Below are positions 54,125-61,495 of a stretch of DNA of 64,000 nt, piece by piece (position 1 is the stretch's first letter; every line of letters begins with the position of its first letter). The DNA is taken from the NCBI RefSeq assembly GCF_008124625.1, contig NZ_VNHM01000011.1, positions 1-64,000 of the forward strand, given 5' to 3'. The stretch comes from Desulfallas thermosapovorans DSM 6562 (lineage in GTDB: Bacteria; Bacillota; Desulfotomaculia; Desulfotomaculales; Desulfallaceae). The translations under genes and the position numbers were made by a program. The notes beneath the pieces are model-generated. The model made no database searches. It was given only the letters and a program-made list of their open reading frames with translations, and had not been told where the DNA came from.

Positions 54125-54426
54125 TTGGCTTGCTCCGTTGCATGGCATGCCTCGCCGCTTGTTGCGGTGACCGGTGGTGATTCCCATTGCCAGGCGGTGA
54201 TATTTTGCTGTTTGGCTGCCTTTAGCAGTGCGATGTACTGCCTTTCACTTGCTTTAATCTTGTGTACCGTACAATCAATCATGTTTTTATCACTGATAAA
54301 ATTAAAATCATGTTGGGCTTGTTTCCAATCCCGCCTGGCTGAGTTTACCGCCTCCAGCAGTCCGGGCGGTTCTTTTTTTAAAGGGGTCAGCCAGGACAAA
54401 AAACGTTCCAAATAATTACTATTCAC
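54121..54426 (-). CDS. YaaL-like DUF2508 protein
   Basis: The 101-residue protein has the central pattern LLEAVNSARRDWKQAQHDFN followed by NMIDCTVHKIKASERQYIALLKAAK, characteristic of DUF2508 (YaaL), a small helical protein of unknown function usually found near recR and the spoIIGA/bofA region. The GTG at 54426 has GGGAGGTGG upstream; the longer frame includes that site in its sequence and is therefore wrong. The C-terminal 20 residues extend into the convergent UDG gene and look non-conserved. Confidence 0.75.
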   Translation of the reverse strand: MNSNYLERFLSWLTPLKKEPPGLLEAVNSARRDWKQAQHDFNFISDKNMIDCTVHKIKASERQYIALLKAAKQQNITAWQWESPPVTATSGEACHATEQAN

Positions 54427-54600
54427 GCCGCCACCTCCCAAAAAATACCTATGACTGATAGTTATGCCTGTTTATTCATATTTAGCACCCTTTTACCTTT
54501 GTATAAAGAATTGCCTTGGGGCAAAGCATAACTAGAGCTTTGTTATACAACACCGGGCTTGGAAAGGAAAACGAAAGGGAACTGATCCGGAGGTGGGTTG

Positions 54601-56211
54601 ATGCGTGGCTTTAGGGTTGCGGATTGTTTAAGGTTAAATTATGTAATTGCCATACTTACCGTTGCCTTTTTGGCGGTACTGGCCATTATGCCGGGCTGCG
54701 GCAACCGGGAAGCGCAGCGCAAGCCCGCCGAACAGCCGGTAAGGATAGCCTTTGCCCTGGCCGACATAAACCGGGATGGCAACAAAACCATAAAAAAAGT
54801 GGTGGACCAGCAGAAAGAGCAATTGAATGCTGAAGTAACCTGGCTGGATGCCCGAAATGACCCCGCCCGGCAGCAGAAACAACTGGATGAACTGGCTGGT
54901 AAGCAAATTAAGGCGGTGGTGCTGCAGCCGGTTGATCCGGCCACAGCTTCGGGATTGGTGGAAAAATTGGCCCGGTCCGGGATCAAGGTGGTGGCGCTGG
55001 AAAATTTACCGCTAAACACCCCCGTAGAGGGTTATATTGCTTCGGACCATGCCATGGTGGGGCGTTTGCAGGCCCGTTTTGTACAGGAGGCGCTGGCCCG
55101 GGCCGCAGAGGCCCAGAGCGGAAAGTTCACCCCGCCCCGGGCGGGTACAATTATCCGGCCGGGTGATGAGCAAAGCGGGGCGTCCCGGGATGGACAGTTG
55201 CCATCCCAGGGCGGGTCGGAACAAGCCGGCGGGCAGCAGCAAGGTGCGGGTCAGGCTGCCGGCGGTGGCCGGCAGGGCGAATCCGGCCAACAGGGAGGCA
55301 CCGGTGGTAGCCAGGGGAGCGGCGGCGGTCAGGGACAGGTTACCGGGGCGGTGGATTATAGTGTGGTGGCCCAGTTACCCCGCCACCGTCCCCTGAACGT
55401 GGTGATATTACAGGGAGATCCGAAGGATCAACTGGCCCGGGATATTACCGCTGCCAACCAGGCGGCGTTGCAGGGGCAAAAGGATGTCAAGGTTGTAAAG
55501 GTTTATGAACATCCCCGCTGGGACCCGTCCACCGTTGCCGCCGGCCTGGCGGAGGTCATGGAAAAGGAAGATCGTATTGATGTAATCCTGGCTAATGATA
55601 GTACCCTGGCCATGGCTGCGGTGGAGTTTTTAAAAATGGGCGGTATGGATAAAAATGTTTTAACCGTGGGGGTCGGGGCGGATGAAATGGCCTCCCGGGG
55701 GGTGGTCAGCGGCGAGCATGACGCCGAGGTGGATTTGCAGCCCGAGATGCTGGGCCGGTTTGCCCTGGAGGCGGCGGTGGGGCTGGCCAAAAACGGTTAC
55801 TGGCAATACGGAGATAAGGTTAATAACGGGGATTACAGTGTGCCCGCCCGGATTGTGCCGGTGCGCCTGGTTACCGCCAGGAACGCCTACTTGCTGGAGG
55901 AGCGCTGGGAGGAGTTAAAGAAAGCCCGGGAGCAAGGGGGCGGCGGGCAGCAGCAGTCCCAGGCCGGACGGCAGGGCGGCGGGCAGGAACAGAGCAGTGT
56001 ACAAAGCCAGCCGGGTGAGCAGAGCAAGCAGGACCGGGGTGGTCAACAGGGCGGTGGTCAGGGCAAAACAACACTGCGCATCACCACCCAGGACGGTAAA
56101 ACCATGGAAGTGCAAATAGACGGTGAGGTAAAGAAAATAGAATCCGTAGGCCAGCAGGGCGGCCATGGCGATGGTCAGGGTATGGGTGACGGCGACCAGG
56201 GCGGTGGCTAG
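54601..56211 (+). CDS. periplasmic-binding-protein-like lipoprotein with Gln/Gly-rich insertions
   Basis: The 536-residue protein has a lipobox (VLAIMPGC) and a sugar-binding-protein fold of the PF13407 type: VRIAFALADINRDGNKTIKK, QLDELAGKQIKAVVLQPVDP, VILANDSTLAMAAVEFLK and VLTVGVGADEMASRGVV. A 70-residue Gln/Gly/Ser-rich segment (about residues 181-249) interrupts the domain at the hinge between its lobes. More such sequence forms residues about 443-487 and 517-536, with a short charged beta-rich piece between. No permease or ATPase genes are adjacent, so it may be a sensor or surface-binding protein. The ATG at 54601 follows GGAGGTGGG. Confidence 0.8.
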   Translation: MRGFRVADCLRLNYVIAILTVAFLAVLAIMPGCGNREAQRKPAEQPVRIAFALADINRDGNKTIKKVVDQQKEQLNAEVTWLDARNDPARQQKQLDELAGKQIKAVVLQPVDPATASGLVEKLARSGIKVVALENLPLNTPVEGYIASDHAMVGRLQARFVQEALARAAEAQSGKFTPPRAGTIIRPGDEQSGASRDGQLPSQGGSEQAGGQQQGAGQAAGGGRQGESGQQGGTGGSQGSGGGQGQVTGAVDYSVVAQLPRHRPLNVVILQGDPKDQLARDITAANQAALQGQKDVKVVKVYEHPRWDPSTVAAGLAEVMEKEDRIDVILANDSTLAMAAVEFLKMGGMDKNVLTVGVGADEMASRGVVSGEHDAEVDLQPEMLGRFALEAAVGLAKNGYWQYGDKVNNGDYSVPARIVPVRLVTARNAYLLEERWEELKKAREQGGGGQQQSQAGRQGGGQEQSSVQSQPGEQSKQDRGGQQGGGQGKTTLRITTQDGKTMEVQIDGEVKKIESVGQQGGHGDGQGMGDGDQGGG

Positions 56212-56238
56212 TGGATCACGCAGTGCGTAAGGAGGTTT

Positions 56239-56297
56239 ATGATGCTGAAGGGGAAAAAGTAAGCGGGTCCTCTAAAACAGGGGAACCGCTTACTTCT
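56239..56297 (+). promoter_or_regulatory. mini-ORF and hairpin upstream of the SLH gene
   Basis: A perfect AAGGAGG (56229-56235) is followed by ATGATG and a frame that closes after eight codons (MMLKGKK-stop, 56239-56262). Its end runs into an inverted repeat, AAGTAAGCGG (56258-56267) with CCGCTTACTT. It could be a translated leader controlling the downstream S-layer-type gene, or the eroded start of a lost gene. Confidence 0.4.
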
Positions 56298-56435
56298 TAC
56301 CGCGGGTTTAATCCCCTTTGTTTTGCCGGTCTCTCAAAATCCCCCCGGGTATTTTTCCGTACTTATTTGATTATAGAATCCGGGATAAATGCCGATAATA
56401 CAATTAGTTAATCAAATGCGGCAGGTGATTTTGAT

Positions 56436-58262
56436 ATGAAATTCGCAAAACGCGGTATCGTGATGTTGCTTGCGACCATGGCGGTAGTCTTTTTTACCGC
56501 TTTTCTAACCGGGCAGCCGGCGCTGGCTCGAAGCCCCGAAGTGGATGATCATTACCCGGACGGAGGTGACCGGGATGTGCCCATTGGCGTAACCATTTGG
56601 GTTGAATTTGACGAGGATATGGATAAGGATACTATTATCGATGGCATGACCCTCCGGGATGAAAACGGGCGGGATGTTTCCGGCAAAGTCAGTTATAACG
56701 ATAAAGAACGACGGGCTTATTTTAAGCCGGGCAAGAAGCTGGAATACGACACCCGGTACCGGGTAAGGTTATCCAGCTCTATTGAGGATGTCAATGGAGA
56801 TAATATAAGAAGTTACACCTTTTACTTCACCACCATGAGGTATCCCGTGTTGGTGGTCAATGGCATGGATGTCCCGGAGCAGGGGCTGAATGTAAACACC
56901 AGTCCTGTGAATATAACGGTGGATGCTCCGGGGGCCAGGGAAGTTGTTTTTGGGGCGGAAAGTTTGGAAAGGCGTGTTCGGAGCTATTACCTTAATAATT
57001 ATCATTTAAAACCGGGCAAAAATAATTTGTCTTTCAAAGTCGTTTATGAATATGAAGATGAAAAAGGGAATACCAAGCAGGAAACGTTGTCCTTAAGCAG
57101 GAGTATCAATCTGGTCAACACCCTGGATGAAGGGGCCGTCATAACCCATGATTTAAGCAAAAGCAATAAAATCAGTTATTTTGACAAGCAGTTGAATATT
57201 GTTTTACCCGGCGGTTTTTATTTACGGCAGAATGGTGTTGCCGCCGGCAGCCAGTTGCTGGCCTTCAAGGCCGAGAGGGCATATAGCGTCAACGGTAGCC
57301 CTGTGGTGAGCTACTTATTTAACGTGGCTCACCTGCCTGGTAAAGATGGTGGCTATATTGAGGACAGTTTCAGGGATAGAATAACGGGTATTGATGTGCC
57401 TCCCGGGGGGCAAATTTCCCTGCCTGTGGATGGCGATTTAACTGAAGCGGCCTACAGAACTGTAACGGTTTTTTACGATCGGTACGATGGTATACCGGGT
57501 AATTGGGTCAACCTGGGAGGACGTACCGATGCTAAAAAGAGAACCATTACGGTGCCCTTTAAGGGGTTGGGCCGGTATGTGGCGGTTAATAAAGTGATGT
57601 CCTTCGTGGATATCGGAGCGGCCGGTCCCGCCCGCCATTGTGTGGAGTACCTGTGGGCCAAGGGCATAATGCAGCCTGCCGAAAACACGCCTCCGGGATA
57701 CCTGGGGCTGGTGGACCAAAACGGCCGGCAGGCCGGCATCAGCCGGGGTGAATTTGTGGTGATGTTGAGTAAAGCCCTTGGTTTGGAGTTTGCGGAACCT
57801 TACGTGGGATTGGGGATCTTCAGTGATGTGTTTTATACCGGAGGAGGTTCCTTTGCGCAAAATCTGAACGGTCATGTGGTACCCGTTCCCCGGGACAGTG
57901 TCAAATATATCGAGACGGCAGCCAAAAACGGTCTGGTGGGGGGAGTCCGGGAAAAGGACGGGCGCTTTCTTTTTAAATATTTTGCCGCGTTGACCCGGGA
58001 GCAAGCCGCCAAAATTATCACCGCTGCGGCGGGGCCGGCAATAAGTGACTTTGACCAGCGGAAAACTCAGCTGGCGCTGTCGAAAATGTTTAAAGATTAC
58101 CAGTCCATAAACCCGGGCTTGCAGCCCTATGTGCTGGCAGCGTCGCAAAGGGGCTATCTACAGGGCTATGATGACTATACTTTTCGCCCCAAACAGGCGT
58201 TGACTCGCATTGAAGCTGCTGAGCTGGTATATAACCTGATGGTTAAAAATAATCTGATGTAA
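56436..58262 (+). CDS. SLH-domain surface protein with an N-terminal Ig-like (Big_5) domain
   Basis: The 608-residue protein has a signal peptide (KRGIVMLLATMAVVFFTAFL, cleavage after ALA), then a bacterial Ig-like domain (about 32-130: DVPIGVTIWVEFDEDMDKDT, YRVRLSSSIEDVNG), a middle beta-rich region and three C-terminal SLH repeats. The repeats start near SFVDIGAAGPARHCVEYLW, YIETAAKNGLVGGV and QPYVLAASQRGYLQGYDDYT, with TRIEAAELVYNLM at the end. SLH domains bind pyruvylated wall polysaccharide, the product of CsaB encoded at 18118. It is a secreted, wall-anchored protein. The ATG follows GCAGGTGA. Confidence 0.9.
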   Translation: MKFAKRGIVMLLATMAVVFFTAFLTGQPALARSPEVDDHYPDGGDRDVPIGVTIWVEFDEDMDKDTIIDGMTLRDENGRDVSGKVSYNDKERRAYFKPGKKLEYDTRYRVRLSSSIEDVNGDNIRSYTFYFTTMRYPVLVVNGMDVPEQGLNVNTSPVNITVDAPGAREVVFGAESLERRVRSYYLNNYHLKPGKNNLSFKVVYEYEDEKGNTKQETLSLSRSINLVNTLDEGAVITHDLSKSNKISYFDKQLNIVLPGGFYLRQNGVAAGSQLLAFKAERAYSVNGSPVVSYLFNVAHLPGKDGGYIEDSFRDRITGIDVPPGGQISLPVDGDLTEAAYRTVTVFYDRYDGIPGNWVNLGGRTDAKKRTITVPFKGLGRYVAVNKVMSFVDIGAAGPARHCVEYLWAKGIMQPAENTPPGYLGLVDQNGRQAGISRGEFVVMLSKALGLEFAEPYVGLGIFSDVFYTGGGSFAQNLNGHVVPVPRDSVKYIETAAKNGLVGGVREKDGRFLFKYFAALTREQAAKIITAAAGPAISDFDQRKTQLALSKMFKDYQSINPGLQPYVLAASQRGYLQGYDDYTFRPKQALTRIEAAELVYNLMVKNNLM

Positions 58263-58328
58263 TTAGTGCAGGTAATCTTAACTGAAGTGGTGGTAATGGC
58301 AACAATTGCGGGCGGGCTTTGGTTTGAA

Positions 58329-58363
58329 CCCGGTGGGTTTGGGAGTTGTCCCGGCCCACCGGG
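58329..58363. terminator. possible shared terminator hairpin
   Basis: CCCGGTGGG/CCCACCGGG arms of 9 bp with a 17-nt loop lie between the convergent SLH gene and the minus-strand membrane gene. There is no T-run on either side, so confidence is limited. Confidence 0.4.
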
Positions 58364-58459
58364 AATAATGGCATTCACCCGGCTTGTTATACATAATTAC
58401 GCAGGGTATTCGATATGGAATACAATGCCGTGTAACAAGGGCGATTATGTTCCAGGCCA

Positions 58460-59074
58460 TTATTGTGTCATTAACTGGTTATTTCCAAGTTGCTGGCTAG
58501 TTATTCTTTTCCCCCATGGTTTGAGATAAGAAATTATTACTAAAAAGAACAGTATAACAATACATATGGCAATGCCAATGAAAAGCAGCTGGCGGTCGGT
58601 AAGATAAGCCGGGTTTTGCAGGGGATGCATACCACTGGTGGCAAGGGCATTGTCTATCCAAATCCGCACATAGGTGCTGCCATAAATAATGGCGGCAATA
58701 TTACCGATCCACTTGGCTAAGACCCAGTAATGCTTGGTTAGCCCGCCCCAATGCGTTCGCATGGCGAGCCAGATGCCGGTAATGAAAGAACCGAAGGCAC
58801 CGGGAATGACCAAGAAATGATCAAAACGTTTTATGAATATATGGGAAGCATACACCAGGTTATTATCGGTGGTGAATTTCGTCAAAAGGGCCAGCAAGAA
58901 CATCCCCAGTATTCCGCTTATATATATAACGACAAAAATCATGTGAATGATGAGCCACCAGTTTTTTTGTTTGATTTTCAATCTATTTTTCCTGAATTTG
59001 GCAACAAGCAGGGTAATACCGGTTATCACTAGAAGCACAGTGAACATAATTAAACCATAAATAAAAAGATCCAT
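58460..59074 (-). CDS. DUF2269-like integral membrane protein
   Basis: The 204-residue protein has about five TM helices (IYGLIMFTVLLVITGITLLV, WWLIIHMIFVVIYISGILGM, VIPGAFGSFITGIWLAM and others). Conserved polar residues sit at membrane edges (H in LIIH, R in AMRTHWG, KW in AKWIGN). This resembles DUF2269/DUF2214-type small membrane proteins with a possible haem- or quinone-related fold; no function is known. GGGAGTGAG precedes the ATG. It is the last gene of a probable three-gene minus-strand unit headed by an ArsR-type regulator. Confidence 0.6.
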   Translation of the reverse strand: MDLFIYGLIMFTVLLVITGITLLVAKFRKNRLKIKQKNWWLIIHMIFVVIYISGILGMFLLALLTKFTTDNNLVYASHIFIKRFDHFLVIPGAFGSFITGIWLAMRTHWGGLTKHYWVLAKWIGNIAAIIYGSTYVRIWIDNALATSGMHPLQNPAYLTDRQLLFIGIAICIVILFFLVIISYLKPWGKRITSQQLGNNQLMTQ

Positions 59075-59152
59075 TTTCTCACTCCCTATCTTTAATTAAA
59101 GCCGGGTATATTATAATCCCTGATTATTGAGGATTTCTCCGGGGTTGTAGTT

Positions 59153-59416
59153 TCATTCTATTTCCCGGAGCATTTTTTCAATGGATGCTACCCGGGCGCG
59201 TAAATCGGCCAGATCATCTGAAATTTTCCTTTGCACCGCCACAGCTTCCTCCGCCAGCTTGCGATACGCCTCATCCCTGGCGATTTCCGCCTTGCTGGTT
59301 ATTTTTATTTGATAAGTTCTGAAACCTTGCCAGGCCAGTACCACAGCCAGTGGCACCAGCAGTACAAGTATAAAAATCATTCCACCAATTGGTAAAATAA
59401 CTTCTTCATTCATCAA
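59153..59416 (-). CDS. small membrane protein with a coiled-coil tail
   Basis: The 87-residue protein has one TM helix (IGGMIFILVLLVPLAVVLAW) and a charged helical tail (KAEIARDEAYRKLAEEA, then DLRARVASIEKMLREIE) likely to form a coiled coil. It overlaps the regulator gene by four bases (ATGA), so the two are translationally coupled. This resembles the phage-shock-type or anti-sigma-like arrangement of a regulator with a small membrane partner, but no family could be assigned. Confidence 0.75.
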   Translation of the reverse strand: MMNEEVILPIGGMIFILVLLVPLAVVLAWQGFRTYQIKITSKAEIARDEAYRKLAEEAVAVQRKISDDLADLRARVASIEKMLREIE

Positions 59417-59841
59417 TTATCCCCCCTTTTGTCGCCGGTAGATTTACCGGCAGTGGTGCTACCGGCTTTTTGAATGGTTAGCGTCTTTACCGCTTCTGCG
59501 ATGCTCTCCGGATTTAAAAGGATGGTAAAGGGTGCCAGCTCATAATAATTCATGGCTTTCCCGTCCTCCGCCAATTCCAGTTTGCTGGTTACTAATCCGG
59601 CGGTCTCTAATTTTTTTAGATGCATGTATAACAGCGGCCGGCTGATCTTTGCCTCGCGGGCAAGCCGGCTGACATGGATACGCCTGTCTTTTAACAGGGC
59701 AATGATTCTTAACCGGTGGGGGTTCGCCAGTGCTTCCAGTATTTTAACTAAATCGTCACCATTTATTTCCCATCCCCCCCTTTTAACGCTGGCGTATTGT
59801 GCTCCCGGGAGTTTTTGAGCAAACCGGTACTCCAATGGCAT
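59413..59841 (-). CDS. ArsR-type winged-helix transcriptional regulator
   Basis: The 142-residue protein has a winged helix: ILEALANPHRLRIIALLKDR, HVSRLAREAKISRPLLYMHL and KKLETAGLVTSKLELAEDGK, as in ArsR/HTH_20 regulators. No metal-binding Cys pair is seen, so it may sense another signal or a protein, perhaps the coupled membrane partner. The start ATG at 59841 lacks a clear ribosome binding site; the conserved part begins about 28 residues in. A perfect palindrome at 59877-59902 just upstream is its likely operator. Confidence 0.8.
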   Translation of the reverse strand: MPLEYRFAQKLPGAQYASVKRGGWEINGDDLVKILEALANPHRLRIIALLKDRRIHVSRLAREAKISRPLLYMHLKKLETAGLVTSKLELAEDGKAMNYYELAPFTILLNPESIAEAVKTLTIQKAGSTTAGKSTGDKRGDN

Positions 59842-59876
59842 TGGACTTGTATGGTGGGTATAGAAATAGTATGTTT

Positions 59877-59902
59877 CACCTGTAATAAATATATTACAGG
59901 TG
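59877..59902. promoter_or_regulatory. palindromic operator of the ArsR-type operon
   Basis: CACCTGTAATA and TATTACAGGTG are perfect 11-bp arms around AATA. The site is 36 bp upstream of the regulator start, overlapping the probable -35 area of a minus-strand promoter (TACTAT about 15 bp downstream). Autoregulation is inferred. Confidence 0.75.
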
Positions 59903-60065
59903 TTAGGTTTATGTCAATGTGAAAATTAATAAAAAGTGTATCAACTCCCGGCTTTCTTATCCAACGTTGCATGGTATGATATAATGATTTAATAATCTTG
60001 GTTAACTATTTGCCTGGTTAATAAATACGCCTGTCTTACTAACATGGCAATGGAAAGGATGACTC

Positions 60066-60518
60066 ATGTTGGTAATGGATTGTGCAAAAAATCCCGAATT
60101 TGCCCGGGCAGCGTTGGCCCAAATGAATATGTCTTATGACAGTGAAACTTTTTTGAAGTGTGTGGAAGAAGGGAATACTGCTGCTGTCAAGCTCTTTTTG
60201 GCGGCCGGTATGCCCCTTGACGCCAGAACAAAGTATGATGCCACGGCATTTATGCTGGCGGCCCATAACGGCCACAGGGAGATACTGGAGCTGCTGCTGG
60301 ACGCCGGAGTTAATGTGAACGCGGCCAGTGAGGACGGTGTTACTCCGCTGATGGCGGCTGCCCATCAAGGGCACACCGCTGTGGTGAAATTGCTGCTGGC
60401 CAGGGGAGCCGGTGTGCATGCCACCAGCAACAGCGGGTTGACGGCGCTGTTACTGGCCCAGGATAATGGAAACCCGGAGGTAATCCGGCTGCTCAGAGAT
60501 GCCGGGGCCGGGAAGTAA
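60066..60518 (+). CDS. ankyrin-repeat protein
   Basis: The 150-residue protein has about four ankyrin repeats: TFLKCVEEGNTAAVKLFLAAG, TAFMLAAHNGHREILELLLDAG, TPLMAAAHQGHTAVVKLLLARG and TALLLAQDNGNPEVIRLL, each of 33 residues. There is no signal peptide, so it is cytoplasmic and acts by protein binding; the partner is unknown. GGAAAGGATGA precedes the ATG, and TATAAT at 59980-59985 may be its -10. A terminator follows at 60678. Confidence 0.92.
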   Translation: MLVMDCAKNPEFARAALAQMNMSYDSETFLKCVEEGNTAAVKLFLAAGMPLDARTKYDATAFMLAAHNGHREILELLLDAGVNVNAASEDGVTPLMAAAHQGHTAVVKLLLARGAGVHATSNSGLTALLLAQDNGNPEVIRLLRDAGAGK

Positions 60519-60650
60519 AATAGGTTACCGGAGTAAGCATTGCTTTTATGAACTGGCCCCAAAGCCTGCTATCCATTATGGGGTACCTGAAAAGCCCTGT
60601 CATTGCCGGTCCGGGCAACTGTGCCGGCCGGCCTTTGGGGTGCTTGCGCA

Positions 60651-60712
60651 GGTGCCCGGTGTTGAAAGGTAATGAATAGACCACAGGAACAGTGCCTGTG
60701 GTCTTTATTTTG
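60651..60712 (+). terminator. half palindromic element and terminator of the ankyrin gene
   Basis: GGTGCCCGGTGTTGAAAGG at 60651-60669 is a lone left arm of the palindromic family. Directly after it, GACCACAGG/CCTGTGGTC arms of 9 bp (60679-60703) are followed by TTTATTTT, an intrinsic terminator. Confidence 0.82.
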
Positions 60713-60739
60713 ATCAGCGAAGAATTAATGGCATGCTGG

Positions 60740-61210
60740 TTAAGCCCGGTTGCTCCGGGCGATGATTTCCTGCATTATTTCATTGTTGATTTGATCGAAC
60801 TCTTCCCGGGTGTTGATTTTTCTTTCCCTCAGGCGCCTGTTCAGCAGGTAGTCGTAAATCGCCTGGTGCACGGCCTTGATGGCCAGCAGGGAGCAGTGTT
60901 TTTTCTTCTCGGGCAGCCCGCCCAGGTACTCCACCACATCATCATCGTTTAATTGCAGAGCATAATTGATATCCTTGCCCCGGGTCATTTCAGTGACCAC
61001 GCTGGAAGTGGCTATGGCCCCGGCACAGCCGTACACCCGGAATTTTATATCCTCTATGACATCCTTTTCTATGCGCAGGGTTATTTCACAAATATCACCG
61101 CAGCCGGCTTCACCCACCTTGCCGTAGCCGTTGTTGTTTTCCACCACCCCCACATTACGGGGATTTTCAAAATGGTCCAGGGTCAATTCGTTATATTCCA
61201 GTACAGACAT
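60740..61210 (-). CDS. IscU/NifU-like iron-sulfur scaffold protein
   Basis: The 156-residue protein has the scaffold pattern: YNELTLDHFENPRNVG, AGCGDICEI with Cys37 and Cys41, YGCAGAIATSS with Cys62, and KKKHCSLLA with Cys106. These correspond to the three cluster ligands plus an extra Cys. Asp39 following Gly is the conserved residue needed for cluster release. It assembles 2Fe-2S or 4Fe-4S clusters for transfer, usually with IscS, which is not nearby. The C-terminal 30 residues form a charged helix. GAGGTGA precedes the ATG. Confidence 0.92.
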   Translation of the reverse strand: MSVLEYNELTLDHFENPRNVGVVENNNGYGKVGEAGCGDICEITLRIEKDVIEDIKFRVYGCAGAIATSSVVTEMTRGKDINYALQLNDDDVVEYLGGLPEKKKHCSLLAIKAVHQAIYDYLLNRRLRERKINTREEFDQINNEIMQEIIARSNRA

Positions 61211-61495
61211 GATAGTTCACCTCATTTACTTAGTGTTGCCTCAATTATACAACCTTTCGACTAATTATGAAATATGTTTCATTACTTCTATACATAAGTG
61301 TGTTATCCCGGGAGGGCTTACCTTTGGCATTAGGAGATCTATGTTGCCAGTGCGGTACCACCGGAGGATAAAACCACCTGACGCTATTATCAGGATAGAA
61401 AACGCTTTCTCCAGGCCGGAAATAAATTCCGGGCTGCACACAAGGGAGAATTTTTTGCCGTTGCCTGGTGTGATATAATTTAGCGGGGTGAGATT

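Noticed and set aside
54121-54187. Toxin-antitoxin interpretation of the overlap between the UDG gene and the DUF2508 gene
   Set aside because: The genes are convergent with a 4-bp overlap at their ends, not an operon; both match known unrelated families.
61354-61366. GGTGGTACCGC on the minus strand upstream of the IscU-like gene, resembling a T-box
   Set aside because: No stem I, specifier loop or terminator with T-run can be found around it, and the flanking bases do not match the T-box pairing partner. It is probably a chance GGTACC palindrome.
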